Of a stretch of 36,314 bases of DNA, positions 8,872 through 15,770 are shown piece after piece. The notes beneath the pieces are model-generated. The model saw nothing but the letters and a program-made list of their open reading frames with translations, was not told the DNA's origin and ran no database searches. Position numbers and translations under genes: made by a program. This DNA is from Planctomycetaceae bacterium (lineage in GTDB: Bacteria > Planctomycetota > Planctomycetia > Pirellulales > Pirellulaceae): the NCBI GenBank assembly GCA_015490875.1, contig WFWZ01000199.1, positions 1 to 36,314 of the forward strand, given 5' to 3'. The number at the start of each line of letters is the position of its first letter. The first letter of the stretch is position 1.

Positions 8872-9603
8872 ATGAGTGTCGTCCAGCAGCCTGATTCCTC
8901 GGAAGCTCGCGTGGCTGCGAGCGCGGTGACGTTGCGAGGCGTCGGCAAGACGTATCCGTCGTCGAAGGGACGCGTCGATGCCCTGGATGGGATCGATCTG
9001 GAAATCGCGCGCGGCGAGTTTGTCGAAGTGCGCGGCCCCAGTGGGGCGGGCAAGTCGACGCTGTTGGCCTTGATCGGCGGGCTGGCGAAACCGACGCGAG
9101 GCGAAGTCGTGGTGCTCGGCCAACCGCTGGACCGACTCTCGGCCTCCCAACGTGCCACATTTCGCCGCGAGCATGTCGGTTTTGTTTTTCAGTTGTTCCA
9201 CCTTTTGCCCTACCTCAACGTATGCGACAACGTCCTGCTGGCAGCCGCTCGGCGAACGGCCGAAGCGAAGGAACGAGCGGAAACGTTGTTGCGGGACTTG
9301 GGGCTGGCCGATCGCATGACCCACCGGCCCGGGCAGCTTAGCGCGGGGGAACGCCAGCGCGTGGCATTGGCAAGGGCGTTGTTCCACGACCCCGAGTTGT
9401 TGCTGGCAGATGAGCCGACGGGGAATCTGGACGCCGAGAATGCGGCGGTCGTGATGGAGCACCTCGAGCGATTCCAACAAGCCGGAGGGACCGTCATCCT
9501 GGTCACGCATGACGACCGGGCGGCTCGAGCCGGCAGGCGCGTCATTCGACTCGTGGGCGGGCGATTGGAACCGAGTGACAGAAATGTGGCGTCACCGGAG
9601 TGA
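8872..9603 (+). CDS. ABC transporter ATP-binding protein, LolD/MacB type, without an adjacent permease
   Basis: This 243-residue ATPase contains Walker A GPSGAGKST (about 55-63), Q-loop FVFQLFHLLPYL, signature LSAGERQRVALARAL, Walker B LLLADEPTGNLD and the switch motif VTHDDRAA. The DEPTGNLD form and the FQxFHLLPxLxxxxNV string are typical of LolD/MacB/FtsE-like ATPases, which work with FtsX-type permeases in lipoprotein release, efflux or envelope remodelling. The start at ATG 8872 is chosen because the alignable sequence begins soon after it; there is no clear Shine-Dalgarno site, so the start is uncertain. No permease gene lies nearby; the upstream gene is an exported unknown protein and the downstream gene, 33 nt away, is a MoaD-like carrier. 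Its partner must be encoded elsewhere. Confidence 0.88.
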   Translation: MSVVQQPDSSEARVAASAVTLRGVGKTYPSSKGRVDALDGIDLEIARGEFVEVRGPSGAGKSTLLALIGGLAKPTRGEVVVLGQPLDRLSASQRATFRREHVGFVFQLFHLLPYLNVCDNVLLAAARRTAEAKERAETLLRDLGLADRMTHRPGQLSAGERQRVALARALFHDPELLLADEPTGNLDAENAAVVMEHLERFQQAGGTVILVTHDDRAARAGRRVIRLVGGRLEPSDRNVASPE

Positions 9604-9636
9604 TGGGTGACCTCTTCGAACCGATAGGAAGTGTCG

Positions 9637-9891
9637 ATGCGGATACGCGTGGTATTGACGGGACGAGGGTATCACTTGGCCGACACGATTCCCTCCGAGT
9701 TGGAACTTGGCGAGGGGGCGAACGTGAGCGATGCGCTGAAGCATCTGGAAGCGGCGTCGCCGGGGCTGTTGGCCGACAGCATGTTGGTGCTCATCGACGG
9801 CCGGCATGTGGGAACGGTCGCTGCCCACGAGTCGGTCCCGCTGCGAGACGACAGCGAGCTGGAGTTGCTCGCACCGGTAGCCGGAGGCTGA
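9637..9891 (+). CDS. MoaD/ThiS-family sulfur carrier protein
   Basis: This 84-residue protein has the ubiquitin-like sulfur-carrier layout: a first beta strand MRIRVVLTG, a central helix with LKHLEAASPGLL, strand LVLIDGRHV and the terminal double glycine in LAPVAGG. The C-terminal glycine is the residue that is adenylated and then thiocarboxylated in this family. The PVAGG end is closer to MoaD (molybdopterin synthase small subunit) than to ThiS. ATG 9637 is chosen because AGGAA ends 6 nt before it; GTG at 9631 has poorer spacing. It sits 33 nt after the orphan ABC ATPase and converges, with only 4 nt between, on a ThiF/MoeB-like gene that could be its activating enzyme. The molybdate-type importer upstream makes a molybdopterin link plausible but not proven. 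Confidence 0.85.
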   Translation: MRIRVVLTGRGYHLADTIPSELELGEGANVSDALKHLEAASPGLLADSMLVLIDGRHVGTVAAHESVPLRDDSELELLAPVAGG

Positions 9892-9895
9892 ACGA

Positions 9896-10669
9896 CTAGC
9901 CCGTTTCTTGGCAGACACAGTTCTCGCGCCGAGCTACCGCGAATTGTCGCGTCCTGCCATGGTAGCCGTCGTAGACCCACATCTGCCCCCACATCGGATC
10001 GCCCGTTCCCGAAAGGATCTTGATCGCTTCGAGTGCGGCCAGGGATCCGGTGGCGGCGGAGATGGCGCCCACAACGGGAAAGAGTTTTTCGAAGGGGGGC
10101 GCCGAGGGATAGGCACACGCCAGGCAGGCGGTCTGACCGGGCCGAGCGACGAAGAGGGTGCCGGTGAGTCCCCACTGGGCGGCATCGATGAGCGGAATCT
10201 TTGCTTCGAGTGCCGCTCGGTTGAGTCTCAGTCGCTCTTCGAAGGTGGGCGGGCAGGACAGAATAATGTCACACCGCCGAGCCAGCTCGAGGGCTTCGGC
10301 GTCATCCGGTTCATGATCGAGGGCCTCGACCTCGACGAATCGGCTGACCCGCCGGAGAGACTCGGCGAATTGACCGGCTCGAGGCTGTCCCAGTCCCGCT
10401 TCGCTTCCGAGGACCTGGCGGTTGAGGTCGGGGGATTCGAGGGGACCTCCGTGCGCGATGATGAGCCGGCCGATCCCGCCCATCGCGAGCATCATGGCGG
10501 CGGGACCTCCCATACCGCCGACGCGGGTCACCAGCGCCGTGCTGCGGCGCAGGCGTGCTTGTCCTTCTTCCGTGAGGACTCCGGGGCCTAGTTGTCGAGC
10601 GTAGCGAATACGCTCCTCTGCAGTCAGTCGATCGTCGGTCATCGCGCCGGTGCTGGAAAGCTCGTTCAT
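9896..10669 (-). CDS. ThiF/MoeB-family E1-like adenylyltransferase, non-canonical active site
   Basis: Family members adenylate the C-terminal glycine of MoaD or ThiS. The 257-residue form starting at ATG 10669 is preferred; an alternative ATG is at 10642. The nucleotide loop reads VGGMGGPAAMMLAMGGIG (residues 50-67) and the motif DLNRQ keeps the conserved arginine. Paired zinc cysteines are Cys182/Cys185 and Cys251/Cys253, the second pair spaced CxC rather than CxxC. Differences from E. coli MoeB are clear: the acidic D-x-D after the glycine loop is replaced by AHGG, the lysine of the KA motif is arginine (QPRAG), and the CSDN motif holding the key ATP/Mg aspartate is SCPPTF. The enzyme may therefore be altered or inactive. 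The gene faces the sulfur carrier gene with a 4-nt gap. Confidence 0.82.
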   Translation of the reverse strand: MNELSSTGAMTDDRLTAEERIRYARQLGPGVLTEEGQARLRRSTALVTRVGGMGGPAAMMLAMGGIGRLIIAHGGPLESPDLNRQVLGSEAGLGQPRAGQFAESLRRVSRFVEVEALDHEPDDAEALELARRCDIILSCPPTFEERLRLNRAALEAKIPLIDAAQWGLTGTLFVARPGQTACLACAYPSAPPFEKLFPVVGAISAATGSLAALEAIKILSGTGDPMWGQMWVYDGYHGRTRQFAVARRENCVCQETG

Positions 10670-10716
10670 CGGTGCGCCATCCCGTCTACGGGGGGCGGTT
10701 CTTGGATGCACGGCCG

Positions 10717-10725
10717 AGTATAGCA
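10717..10725 (-). promoter_or_regulatory. candidate extended -10 promoter of the ThiF/MoeB-like gene
   Basis: On the minus strand the sequence reads TGC-TATACT, an extended -10 element about 48 nt before the ATG at 10669. The -35 region (TTCCCC, 17 nt away) is weak. Confidence 0.4.
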
Positions 10726-10814
10726 CCGTTTGCGGGAGGGGGGAAAGGATGAGGTCCCTCTCCGGTACCGAGGTGGACGCGTGGCCTGGTCCACCTCGGC
10801 ATGACAAGGTCAAG

Positions 10815-11708
10815 CTAGAAGTTGTAATTGGGATTCTTCGGATCGAAGTCCTTATCCGTGAAGCCCTTGTTCAGTTCCAGCTTGAGATAGGTGTACTCCT
10901 CGATCACCTGCGGTTTTCCACCAGGCTTCCTGGGCCAAGTATAAGCGGCATAGCGGATGGGAACGTTTCGCTGGTCGTCGATATAGATCTGGGCGACATG
11001 GAAGTCGAAGTACGGGCGGGGAACAGGGTGGGTCACTTGGAGCATTGTGCAGCGGCGTCCGTTCACCACGGCTCCCTTGCGGAACTCGACCTGGCACTCG
11101 CCGCGCTGCCGGTCCCGAACGCCCTTCTCGATCAACTTGACGATCAAGTTTTCGATGCCGATTTCGTAGATGGGATACCGCTGGCCCTTCATGGCAACCG
11201 GGCCGTCGGGTTTGAGCCACACGGAGCCGAATCGATAGAGGATGCTGTTCTTGCCTTCGTGAGCCAGCATCTTGCCGTTGTTGGCACCTTTGATGTAGAG
11301 CACTTCCCGGCCCTTGATTTCTTCCGGCTTGAGGAAGTAGGCGTAGACGGAGAAGGGCTGGACGATCCGGCCGTTCTCACGCCGCTCGTTGCGGATCTTC
11401 ACAAACATGTACTGGTAGTCGCCCAACACGTTGTTGATGCGTTCCCGCTTGACGACGACCGCCTGGTAATCCTTGACGCGGCGGCGGAAATCGACGAGGG
11501 CGTCCTTGGCTAACTGGATGGCCGGGTCGAGGGGATGCTGCTGGCCGTTCGGCTTGGCTTCGACCTTGGCCTTGGCCACGCGGTGGATCGGCTCCTTGAA
11601 CCGATCTTGCGACCACGCGAGAGGCGCCGACAAAGCGGCGGCGGTGGCGAGGGAGCCGAGCGCTGTGCGGCGAGTGATAGCAGACGTGGACAAGTGGAAC
11701 CGGTTCAT
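10815..11708 (-). CDS. DUF1571 family protein with Tat-like signal peptide
   Basis: The 297-residue product fits the DUF1571 family, which is common in Planctomycetes and some Proteobacteria and has no settled biochemical function; its beta-rich fold resembles outer-membrane lipoprotein carrier-like proteins. The N-terminus has a twin arginine followed by a hydrophobic run and an Ala-rich cleavage region (TRRTALGSLATAAALSAPLA), consistent with Tat export. Conserved-looking blocks include YQAVVVKRERINN, PFSVYAYFLKPEEIKGREVL and TWPRKPGGKPQVIEEYTY; the extended strands and the helix-poor C-terminus fit the family. The start is supported by AAGGAGG ten nt upstream on the minus strand. It is transcribed in the same direction as the ThiF/MoeB-like gene, 145 nt before it, and divergently from the metallo-hydrolase at 12066. 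Confidence 0.85.
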   Translation of the reverse strand: MNRFHLSTSAITRRTALGSLATAAALSAPLAWSQDRFKEPIHRVAKAKVEAKPNGQQHPLDPAIQLAKDALVDFRRRVKDYQAVVVKRERINNVLGDYQYMFVKIRNERRENGRIVQPFSVYAYFLKPEEIKGREVLYIKGANNGKMLAHEGKNSILYRFGSVWLKPDGPVAMKGQRYPIYEIGIENLIVKLIEKGVRDRQRGECQVEFRKGAVVNGRRCTMLQVTHPVPRPYFDFHVAQIYIDDQRNVPIRYAAYTWPRKPGGKPQVIEEYTYLKLELNKGFTDKDFDPKNPNYNF

Positions 11709-12065
11709 GCGTGATCATCCTCCTTGAACGAGTGCCGGCTTGGCGGCCGACCGGCCATCCGAGACCAAGTATGCGTGGTGCAAGTCAGGTGCCATGGGGG
11801 CACGAGAACCGCTTTCGGAATGGGAAGGTCCAGCAGCGGCAGCATGCATGGGACGCGTTCCCGCTGGCGCCAGTGTCGCTGGCGCCCGTTTGTTATGTAA
11901 GTATCGCCTTGGCCGGTTCCAAGAATTACAATGTCCCCCTCTGGCCGATTCTCTTGCCCAGTGCGCCATCTTGCCCATCTTGGCGAGAGACCGCAGACTG
12001 GCTCGTTTGCCTGCCCTGAAACCCTCACGGACGGCTGCCGAACCGAGCGGCCGAGCGGAGCCGAA
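11709..12065. promoter_or_regulatory. divergent intergenic region between DUF1571 and metallo-hydrolase genes
   Basis: These 357 nt separate two divergent genes and should hold both promoters. On the plus strand TACAAT (11927-11932) is a good -10 but lacks a -35 box at normal distance. On the minus strand TTGGAA (11917-11922) and TACATA (11894-11899) are 17 nt apart, but matches are weak. A direct repeat CTGGCGCC occurs twice, 7 nt apart, near 11869-11886. No convincing coding sequence or RNA gene was seen. Confidence 0.35.
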
Positions 12066-12740
12066 ATGATCCAACCTGCCATCGTTCCCGAAGGATTGGA
12101 GATCGACGTGGTGGTCTCTCCTTTGTTCGAGGAGAACTGCTACGTCGTGCGCTGCACCGGATCATCGGTTGCCGTGATCATCGATCCGGGTTTGGACGCC
12201 GAATCGGTGTCCCAGTTGGTCAGTGACCGCCGACTGCAGGTTGCCGCGATCCTGAACACGCACGGGCACGCGGATCATATTGCCGGCAATGAGTTTCTCA
12301 AACGGTGCTGGCCCGATGCGGAATTGGTGATTGGGAAGGGGGATGCGGACAAGCTGGAAGATCCCGTGGCCAATCTATCAGCGCCGTTCGGAGTCGCCCT
12401 GGTCAGCCCGCCGGCTGACCGGTACGTCGAAGACGGCGACGAACTCGTGTACGGCCCTTTGCGATTGTGGGTGCGAAGCACGCCGGGACACAGTCGAGGT
12501 CACGTCGTTTTCGGTACCGCAGACATCGGCCGACCCATGGCCATCTTTGCAGGAGACGTGTTGTTTCGCGAGAGCGTAGGGCGGACCGATTTTCCCGACG
12601 GCGATACGGAAAGTCTGGCCGCTTCCATTCGGAATGTTTTGTACACGCAACCGGATGACACGATCATCTACCCCGGTCACGGACCGCCGACGACGGTGGG
12701 GCATGAAAAACGAGCCAATCCGTTCGTCCCCGCGCTATGA
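12066..12740 (+). CDS. MBL-fold metallo-hydrolase, glyoxalase II-like
   Basis: This 224-residue cytoplasmic protein has the metallo-beta-lactamase fold of hydroxyacylglutathione hydrolase-type enzymes. The metal motif is NTHGHADHIAG (THxHxDH), followed by the glyoxalase-II-like PGHSRGH, AGDVLFRESVGRTD and YPGHGPPTTVGHEK motifs that supply the remaining metal ligands. The length is close to small planctomycete and bacterial glyoxalase-II-like proteins; the substrate is unknown and thioester or disulfide substrates are possible. The start at 12066 is favoured by GGAG 5 nt upstream and by the conserved N-terminus (FEENCYVV). Its stop overlaps the convergent histidine-kinase gene by 6 nt, so the two transcripts are antisense at their ends. 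Confidence 0.88.
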   Translation: MIQPAIVPEGLEIDVVVSPLFEENCYVVRCTGSSVAVIIDPGLDAESVSQLVSDRRLQVAAILNTHGHADHIAGNEFLKRCWPDAELVIGKGDADKLEDPVANLSAPFGVALVSPPADRYVEDGDELVYGPLRLWVRSTPGHSRGHVVFGTADIGRPMAIFAGDVLFRESVGRTDFPDGDTESLAASIRNVLYTQPDDTIIYPGHGPPTTVGHEKRANPFVPAL

Positions 12741-14405
12741 CGGCGTCGTAGTCCGAGGAGCAAGAAGCGGGAGGAGGAGCGTAAAGACGGCTCCCTGGCC
12801 CGGCCGGCTCTCCACGACGATGTCTCCTTCGTGTTCGCGCAAGATCTTGCGGCTGACCGGGAGTCCCAAGCCGGTGCCGCGCTGTCCTTTGCGAGATTCG
12901 AACGGAGAGAAGATCTTGGAAAGGTCTTCTTCGGCGATTCCCGGACCCGTATCGCGCACCGATACAACGGCGGCATTGCGCTGGGCGTCGTAACCGGTCG
13001 TTACTTCCACGCGACGTTGTTCCGATTGCTCGCACGCATCGAGTGCATTGGTGATAACGTTCAAGACGGCTCGATGGATGCCATCTGCGTCGAAGTAGAG
13101 CTGAGGCAGAGTGGAAGCGGGATTCCAAACGAGTTCCGTTTGTTGGTTCTCGGCGCGAGTGCGAAGCAGTTGGATGACGTCGGCCACGACTTCGTTGAGA
13201 TCGGCGGGGGCGATTTCCGGTTTGCGATCCTTGCTGAACGAAAGCATGTCCATCACGAGATTCGAAATGCGATCCTGGTTGCGCTCGACGATCCCCCATC
13301 CTTTTTCGACGGGCTCCCATTCGCGCTGCCGAAGCCCTTCTTCAATCAGGAAACTTCCCCCCTGGATTCCCTGCAGAATGTTCTTGATGTGGTGGGAAAG
13401 CGAGGCGATCGTCTGCCCGATGGCAGCCAGACGTTCGGCCTGAACCATGGCCGAGTAGTATCGGGTGTCCTCGATGGCCAAAGCGGCCTGATGTCCGATG
13501 GCGACCATCAGTTTCAAGTGATCCTCACGGAAATGATGGCGAGCCGGTCCCACCTGATCGCCGGGGGGAGTGTAGGTGTCGATGTAGATGACTCCGACGA
13601 TCCCGTAGCGGCCTTGCATGGGGACGCAGATGGCTTCGCGAATGCCCAGCGTCATGATGCTGCCCGCGGCATCCCAACGGTCGTCCTCGGAAGCGTCGCT
13701 GGTGAGGACGCCTTCGCGCTTTTGCAACACGTAGTCCAGGATCGTGCGACTGATGACCATCCGCTGATCGATTTGCACCCCGGGGCGATTGCGGCGGACG
13801 GCCGGTGTGAGTTCCTCGGTGTCGGGGTCGAGCAACATAATGCAACCACGGTCCGCCTCGACCCACTCGAAGACCAGCTCCATGATTCGCCGCAGGAGCT
13901 GGCTGATGTCGAGCGTATGGCTGGTGGCCAAAGCGGTGTGGTACATGACGTCGAGGTTGCTGCGGGCGCGCGCCAACCAGGGGCTTTCGTCGTCACTGGG
14001 GGCATGAAAAAGGCGGCTCCCTTCTTCGGAAGCAAGCGACCGGACGATCCGCGACTCGCTCGCCAGCTCTTCTCGACCGACGATATCGACGTCTTCAGGA
14101 CGCTCTCGCTCTTCCGGAGTGGCAACCGTGAAGATCAGGAGAGATCGGCCGGCCTGAATCCGGTCCCCGCTAGCCAGCAGATGTCGTGTGATCCGGCGAC
14201 CGTTGACAAATGTCCCGTTGGAACTACCCAGGTCAACCAGTTCGTAGCTCGACTCGTGGCGGTGCAGCTCGGCGTGGCGCCGGGAGACCTCATGATCAGC
14301 CAACTGCACGGTGCTCGACTTGTCACGACCCAATGTCACCGTTTCCGCGGCGAGTTGGAATCGCTTTCCTTGGTCGGGACCTTGGATGACAAAAAGGGAA
14401 GCCAT
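12735..14405 (-). CDS. FHA-GAF domain cytoplasmic sensor histidine kinase
   Basis: The 556-residue protein has three parts. Residues 1-95 form an FHA domain, a phosphothreonine reader, with GRDKSSTVQL, SRRH (41-44) and SSNGTFVNG (61-69). Residues about 150-315 form a GAF sensor domain. Residues about 325-556 form the kinase: the H-box is SLSHHIKNILQG with His338 or His339 as phosphoacceptor, the N-box has Asn453 in ITNALDACEQ, the G1 box is DTGPGI (485-490) and the G2 box is GTGLGL. No membrane segment is present, so it senses a cytoplasmic signal and may respond to Ser/Thr kinases through the FHA domain, which are abundant in Planctomycetes. ATG 14405 is selected because the FHA domain begins immediately after; no clear Shine-Dalgarno site is visible. 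No response regulator is adjacent. Confidence 0.9.
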   Translation of the reverse strand: MASLFVIQGPDQGKRFQLAAETVTLGRDKSSTVQLADHEVSRRHAELHRHESSYELVDLGSSNGTFVNGRRITRHLLASGDRIQAGRSLLIFTVATPEERERPEDVDIVGREELASESRIVRSLASEEGSRLFHAPSDDESPWLARARSNLDVMYHTALATSHTLDISQLLRRIMELVFEWVEADRGCIMLLDPDTEELTPAVRRNRPGVQIDQRMVISRTILDYVLQKREGVLTSDASEDDRWDAAGSIMTLGIREAICVPMQGRYGIVGVIYIDTYTPPGDQVGPARHHFREDHLKLMVAIGHQAALAIEDTRYYSAMVQAERLAAIGQTIASLSHHIKNILQGIQGGSFLIEEGLRQREWEPVEKGWGIVERNQDRISNLVMDMLSFSKDRKPEIAPADLNEVVADVIQLLRTRAENQQTELVWNPASTLPQLYFDADGIHRAVLNVITNALDACEQSEQRRVEVTTGYDAQRNAAVVSVRDTGPGIAEEDLSKIFSPFESRKGQRGTGLGLPVSRKILREHEGDIVVESRPGQGAVFTLLLPLLAPRTTTPS

Positions 14406-14550
14406 AGCAGCATGTTGAGGGACGGAAAGCGCATTTGCGAATTCTGTAGGGGAGGCCTGCACTGGCCGGCGCGGCCGCCGAAAGCCTCCTCTGCCGATTC
14501 TAGGTCGCCGTTGGCAAGCCGAACAGGGACGGGGAGCAAGGGGGCTCGAA

Positions 14551-15576
14551 TCAGTTATGCCGAATCAGCACGACGTCTCCGTCGGCGAGGACGTAGTCGC
14601 GGGGTTCCTGGCGCATGAGTCCCTCTGCCTTCACCGCGCGTTCGCTTCCCAGTCGCACGAGATCGTCTACCTTCATGACTTCGGCCCGGATGAAACCTTG
14701 AGCCAGATCGGTGTGGATATTCCCGGCCGCTTCAACCGCCGTCGTTCCTTTGGGAACCAGCCAGCTTCGGACCTCTTTAGGGCCAGCGGTGAAAAAGAGC
14801 ATTTGGCCGGAGGCATCCATGAGATCCCGAATCAACGCGGCTCGATCGGCCGCCTCCACACCCATCTCCTCGCAGAAGCTCGCTCGTTCCTCCTCGGAGA
14901 GCCCTTCCAGTTCCACTTGCAGTTGCAACGAAACGGCCCGGCCGGGGGTTCCTTCGGGTACGAGGGCTTCGAAAGGCTCCAGATCGCTCACACTGTCGTC
15001 GACGTTGATGACGACGAACCGCGGCTTTTGGGAGAAGAGCTGGAATGCCTTGAGCTGCTTCTGCTGGCGGGCCGTCAGTTCCACTCCATCGATGTTCCCT
15101 TCTTTTTCGAGGGCTTGTTGGAGCTGCTGGAGAGCCGTTTGCTCGGCGAGCAAGTCGTCGCGATTGGGACGGGGCTTCTTGACCTGCTCGGCCAGCCGTT
15201 CGAGCCGTCGAGTGATGATATCCAGATCGGCGATGAGCAAATCGTCGCGGAACGATTCAAGATCGGCTCGAGGATTCGCATCACCGAAGGCGGCGACGAC
15301 AATCACAAGGGCTCCCGATTCCCTGAGCAGGACGAGTTTGGCGGCGGAATCTTCGTGGGTGCGAGCAAGTCCCGGAATGTCGACCAACTCGATTCCGGCT
15401 CGCGTGATCTTCTTCGGCTCATAGATGCGCGCCAGCTCCTCGATCCGCGGATCGGGGACGTGGCAGATGGCCGTTTGGCCTTGATGGACGGCGGCCGGGT
15501 CGGGTTCGACACCGGTCAGCCACCGAAACAACGTGCTCTTGCCACTTCCCTGGTATCCCACAAGGCCGATACGCAT
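14551..15576 (-). CDS. YchF/OBG-type GTP-binding protein with C-terminal TGS-like region
   Basis: This 341-residue P-loop GTPase resembles the YchF branch of the OBG family. G1 is GYQGSGKST (7-15), G3 is DIPGL (66-70) and the usual NKxD is replaced by NVDD, in line with YchF proteins, which lack strict guanine specificity and can use ATP. A coiled-coil-like helical insert follows (RRLERLAEQVKKPRPNRDD, then many Gln/Leu), and the last 80 residues (SWLVPKGTTAVEAAGNIHTD onward) match the TGS-like end of YchF. ATG 15576 is used since MRIGLVGY is the canonical beginning; the upstream in-frame ATG at 15612 has no Shine-Dalgarno site. It follows the MoxR/DUF58/transglutaminase operon on the same strand after a repeat-containing gap. 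A role in translation or stress is family inference. Confidence 0.85.
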   Translation of the reverse strand: MRIGLVGYQGSGKSTLFRWLTGVEPDPAAVHQGQTAICHVPDPRIEELARIYEPKKITRAGIELVDIPGLARTHEDSAAKLVLLRESGALVIVVAAFGDANPRADLESFRDDLLIADLDIITRRLERLAEQVKKPRPNRDDLLAEQTALQQLQQALEKEGNIDGVELTARQQKQLKAFQLFSQKPRFVVINVDDSVSDLEPFEALVPEGTPGRAVSLQLQVELEGLSEEERASFCEEMGVEAADRAALIRDLMDASGQMLFFTAGPKEVRSWLVPKGTTAVEAAGNIHTDLAQGFIRAEVMKVDDLVRLGSERAVKAEGLMRQEPRDYVLADGDVVLIRHN

Positions 15577-15630
15577 CAAATCTATCTCTTCTTCCTCTGT
15601 ACTAAGTGACATGCCAAAGCATGGCGGTCA

Positions 15631-15700
15631 CCAGCTTCCGTCAGGCTGGAAAGCCTGACCTACTTCTTCGCGGCTTGGCGCGAGACCCTTTGTTTCTCGC
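15631..15700 (+). repeat. composite palindromic repeat, copy A
   Basis: This unit contains a perfect hairpin, GTCAGGCT-GGAA-AGCCTGAC (15640-15659, 8-bp arms, GNRA-type tetraloop), followed by a GC-rich tract (GGCTTGGCGCGAGACC) and TTTGTTTCTCGC. The first 33 nt differ by one base from 33366-33398, and the tail is also related. It lies between the transglutaminase and the YchF-like gene. Confidence 0.85.
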
Positions 15701-15770
15701 ATCACGCCTTCCAGCTGACATGACCAAGCGTGATGGTATCCGGTTTCTGTCACGCTAGAAAGCCGGAGCT
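15701..15770 (+). repeat. degenerate copy of the composite repeat
   Basis: CTTCCAGCTGACATGACCAA and then GTCACGCTAGAAAGCCGGAG (about 15749-15768) match, with several changes, the order TTCCAGCCTGACATGCCGAA then GTCAGGCTAGAAAGCCTGAC at 33334-33394. The hairpin arms are eroded. It runs into the last codons of the transglutaminase gene. Confidence 0.6.

Noticed and set aside
10650..11513. 287-codon plus-strand ORF opposite the DUF1571 gene
   Set aside because: The minus-strand gene has an export signal, Shine-Dalgarno site and family motifs, while this one does not.
12831..14618. 595-codon plus-strand ORF opposite the histidine kinase
   Set aside because: It is the mirror frame of the strongly supported FHA-GAF-kinase gene; its translation has no recognisable motif, and long antisense frames are expected in GC-rich DNA.
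14557..15609. 350-codon plus-strand ORF opposite the YchF-like GTPase
   Set aside because: It covers the same bases as an intact GTPase gene with all G motifs; no family motif or plausible start context.
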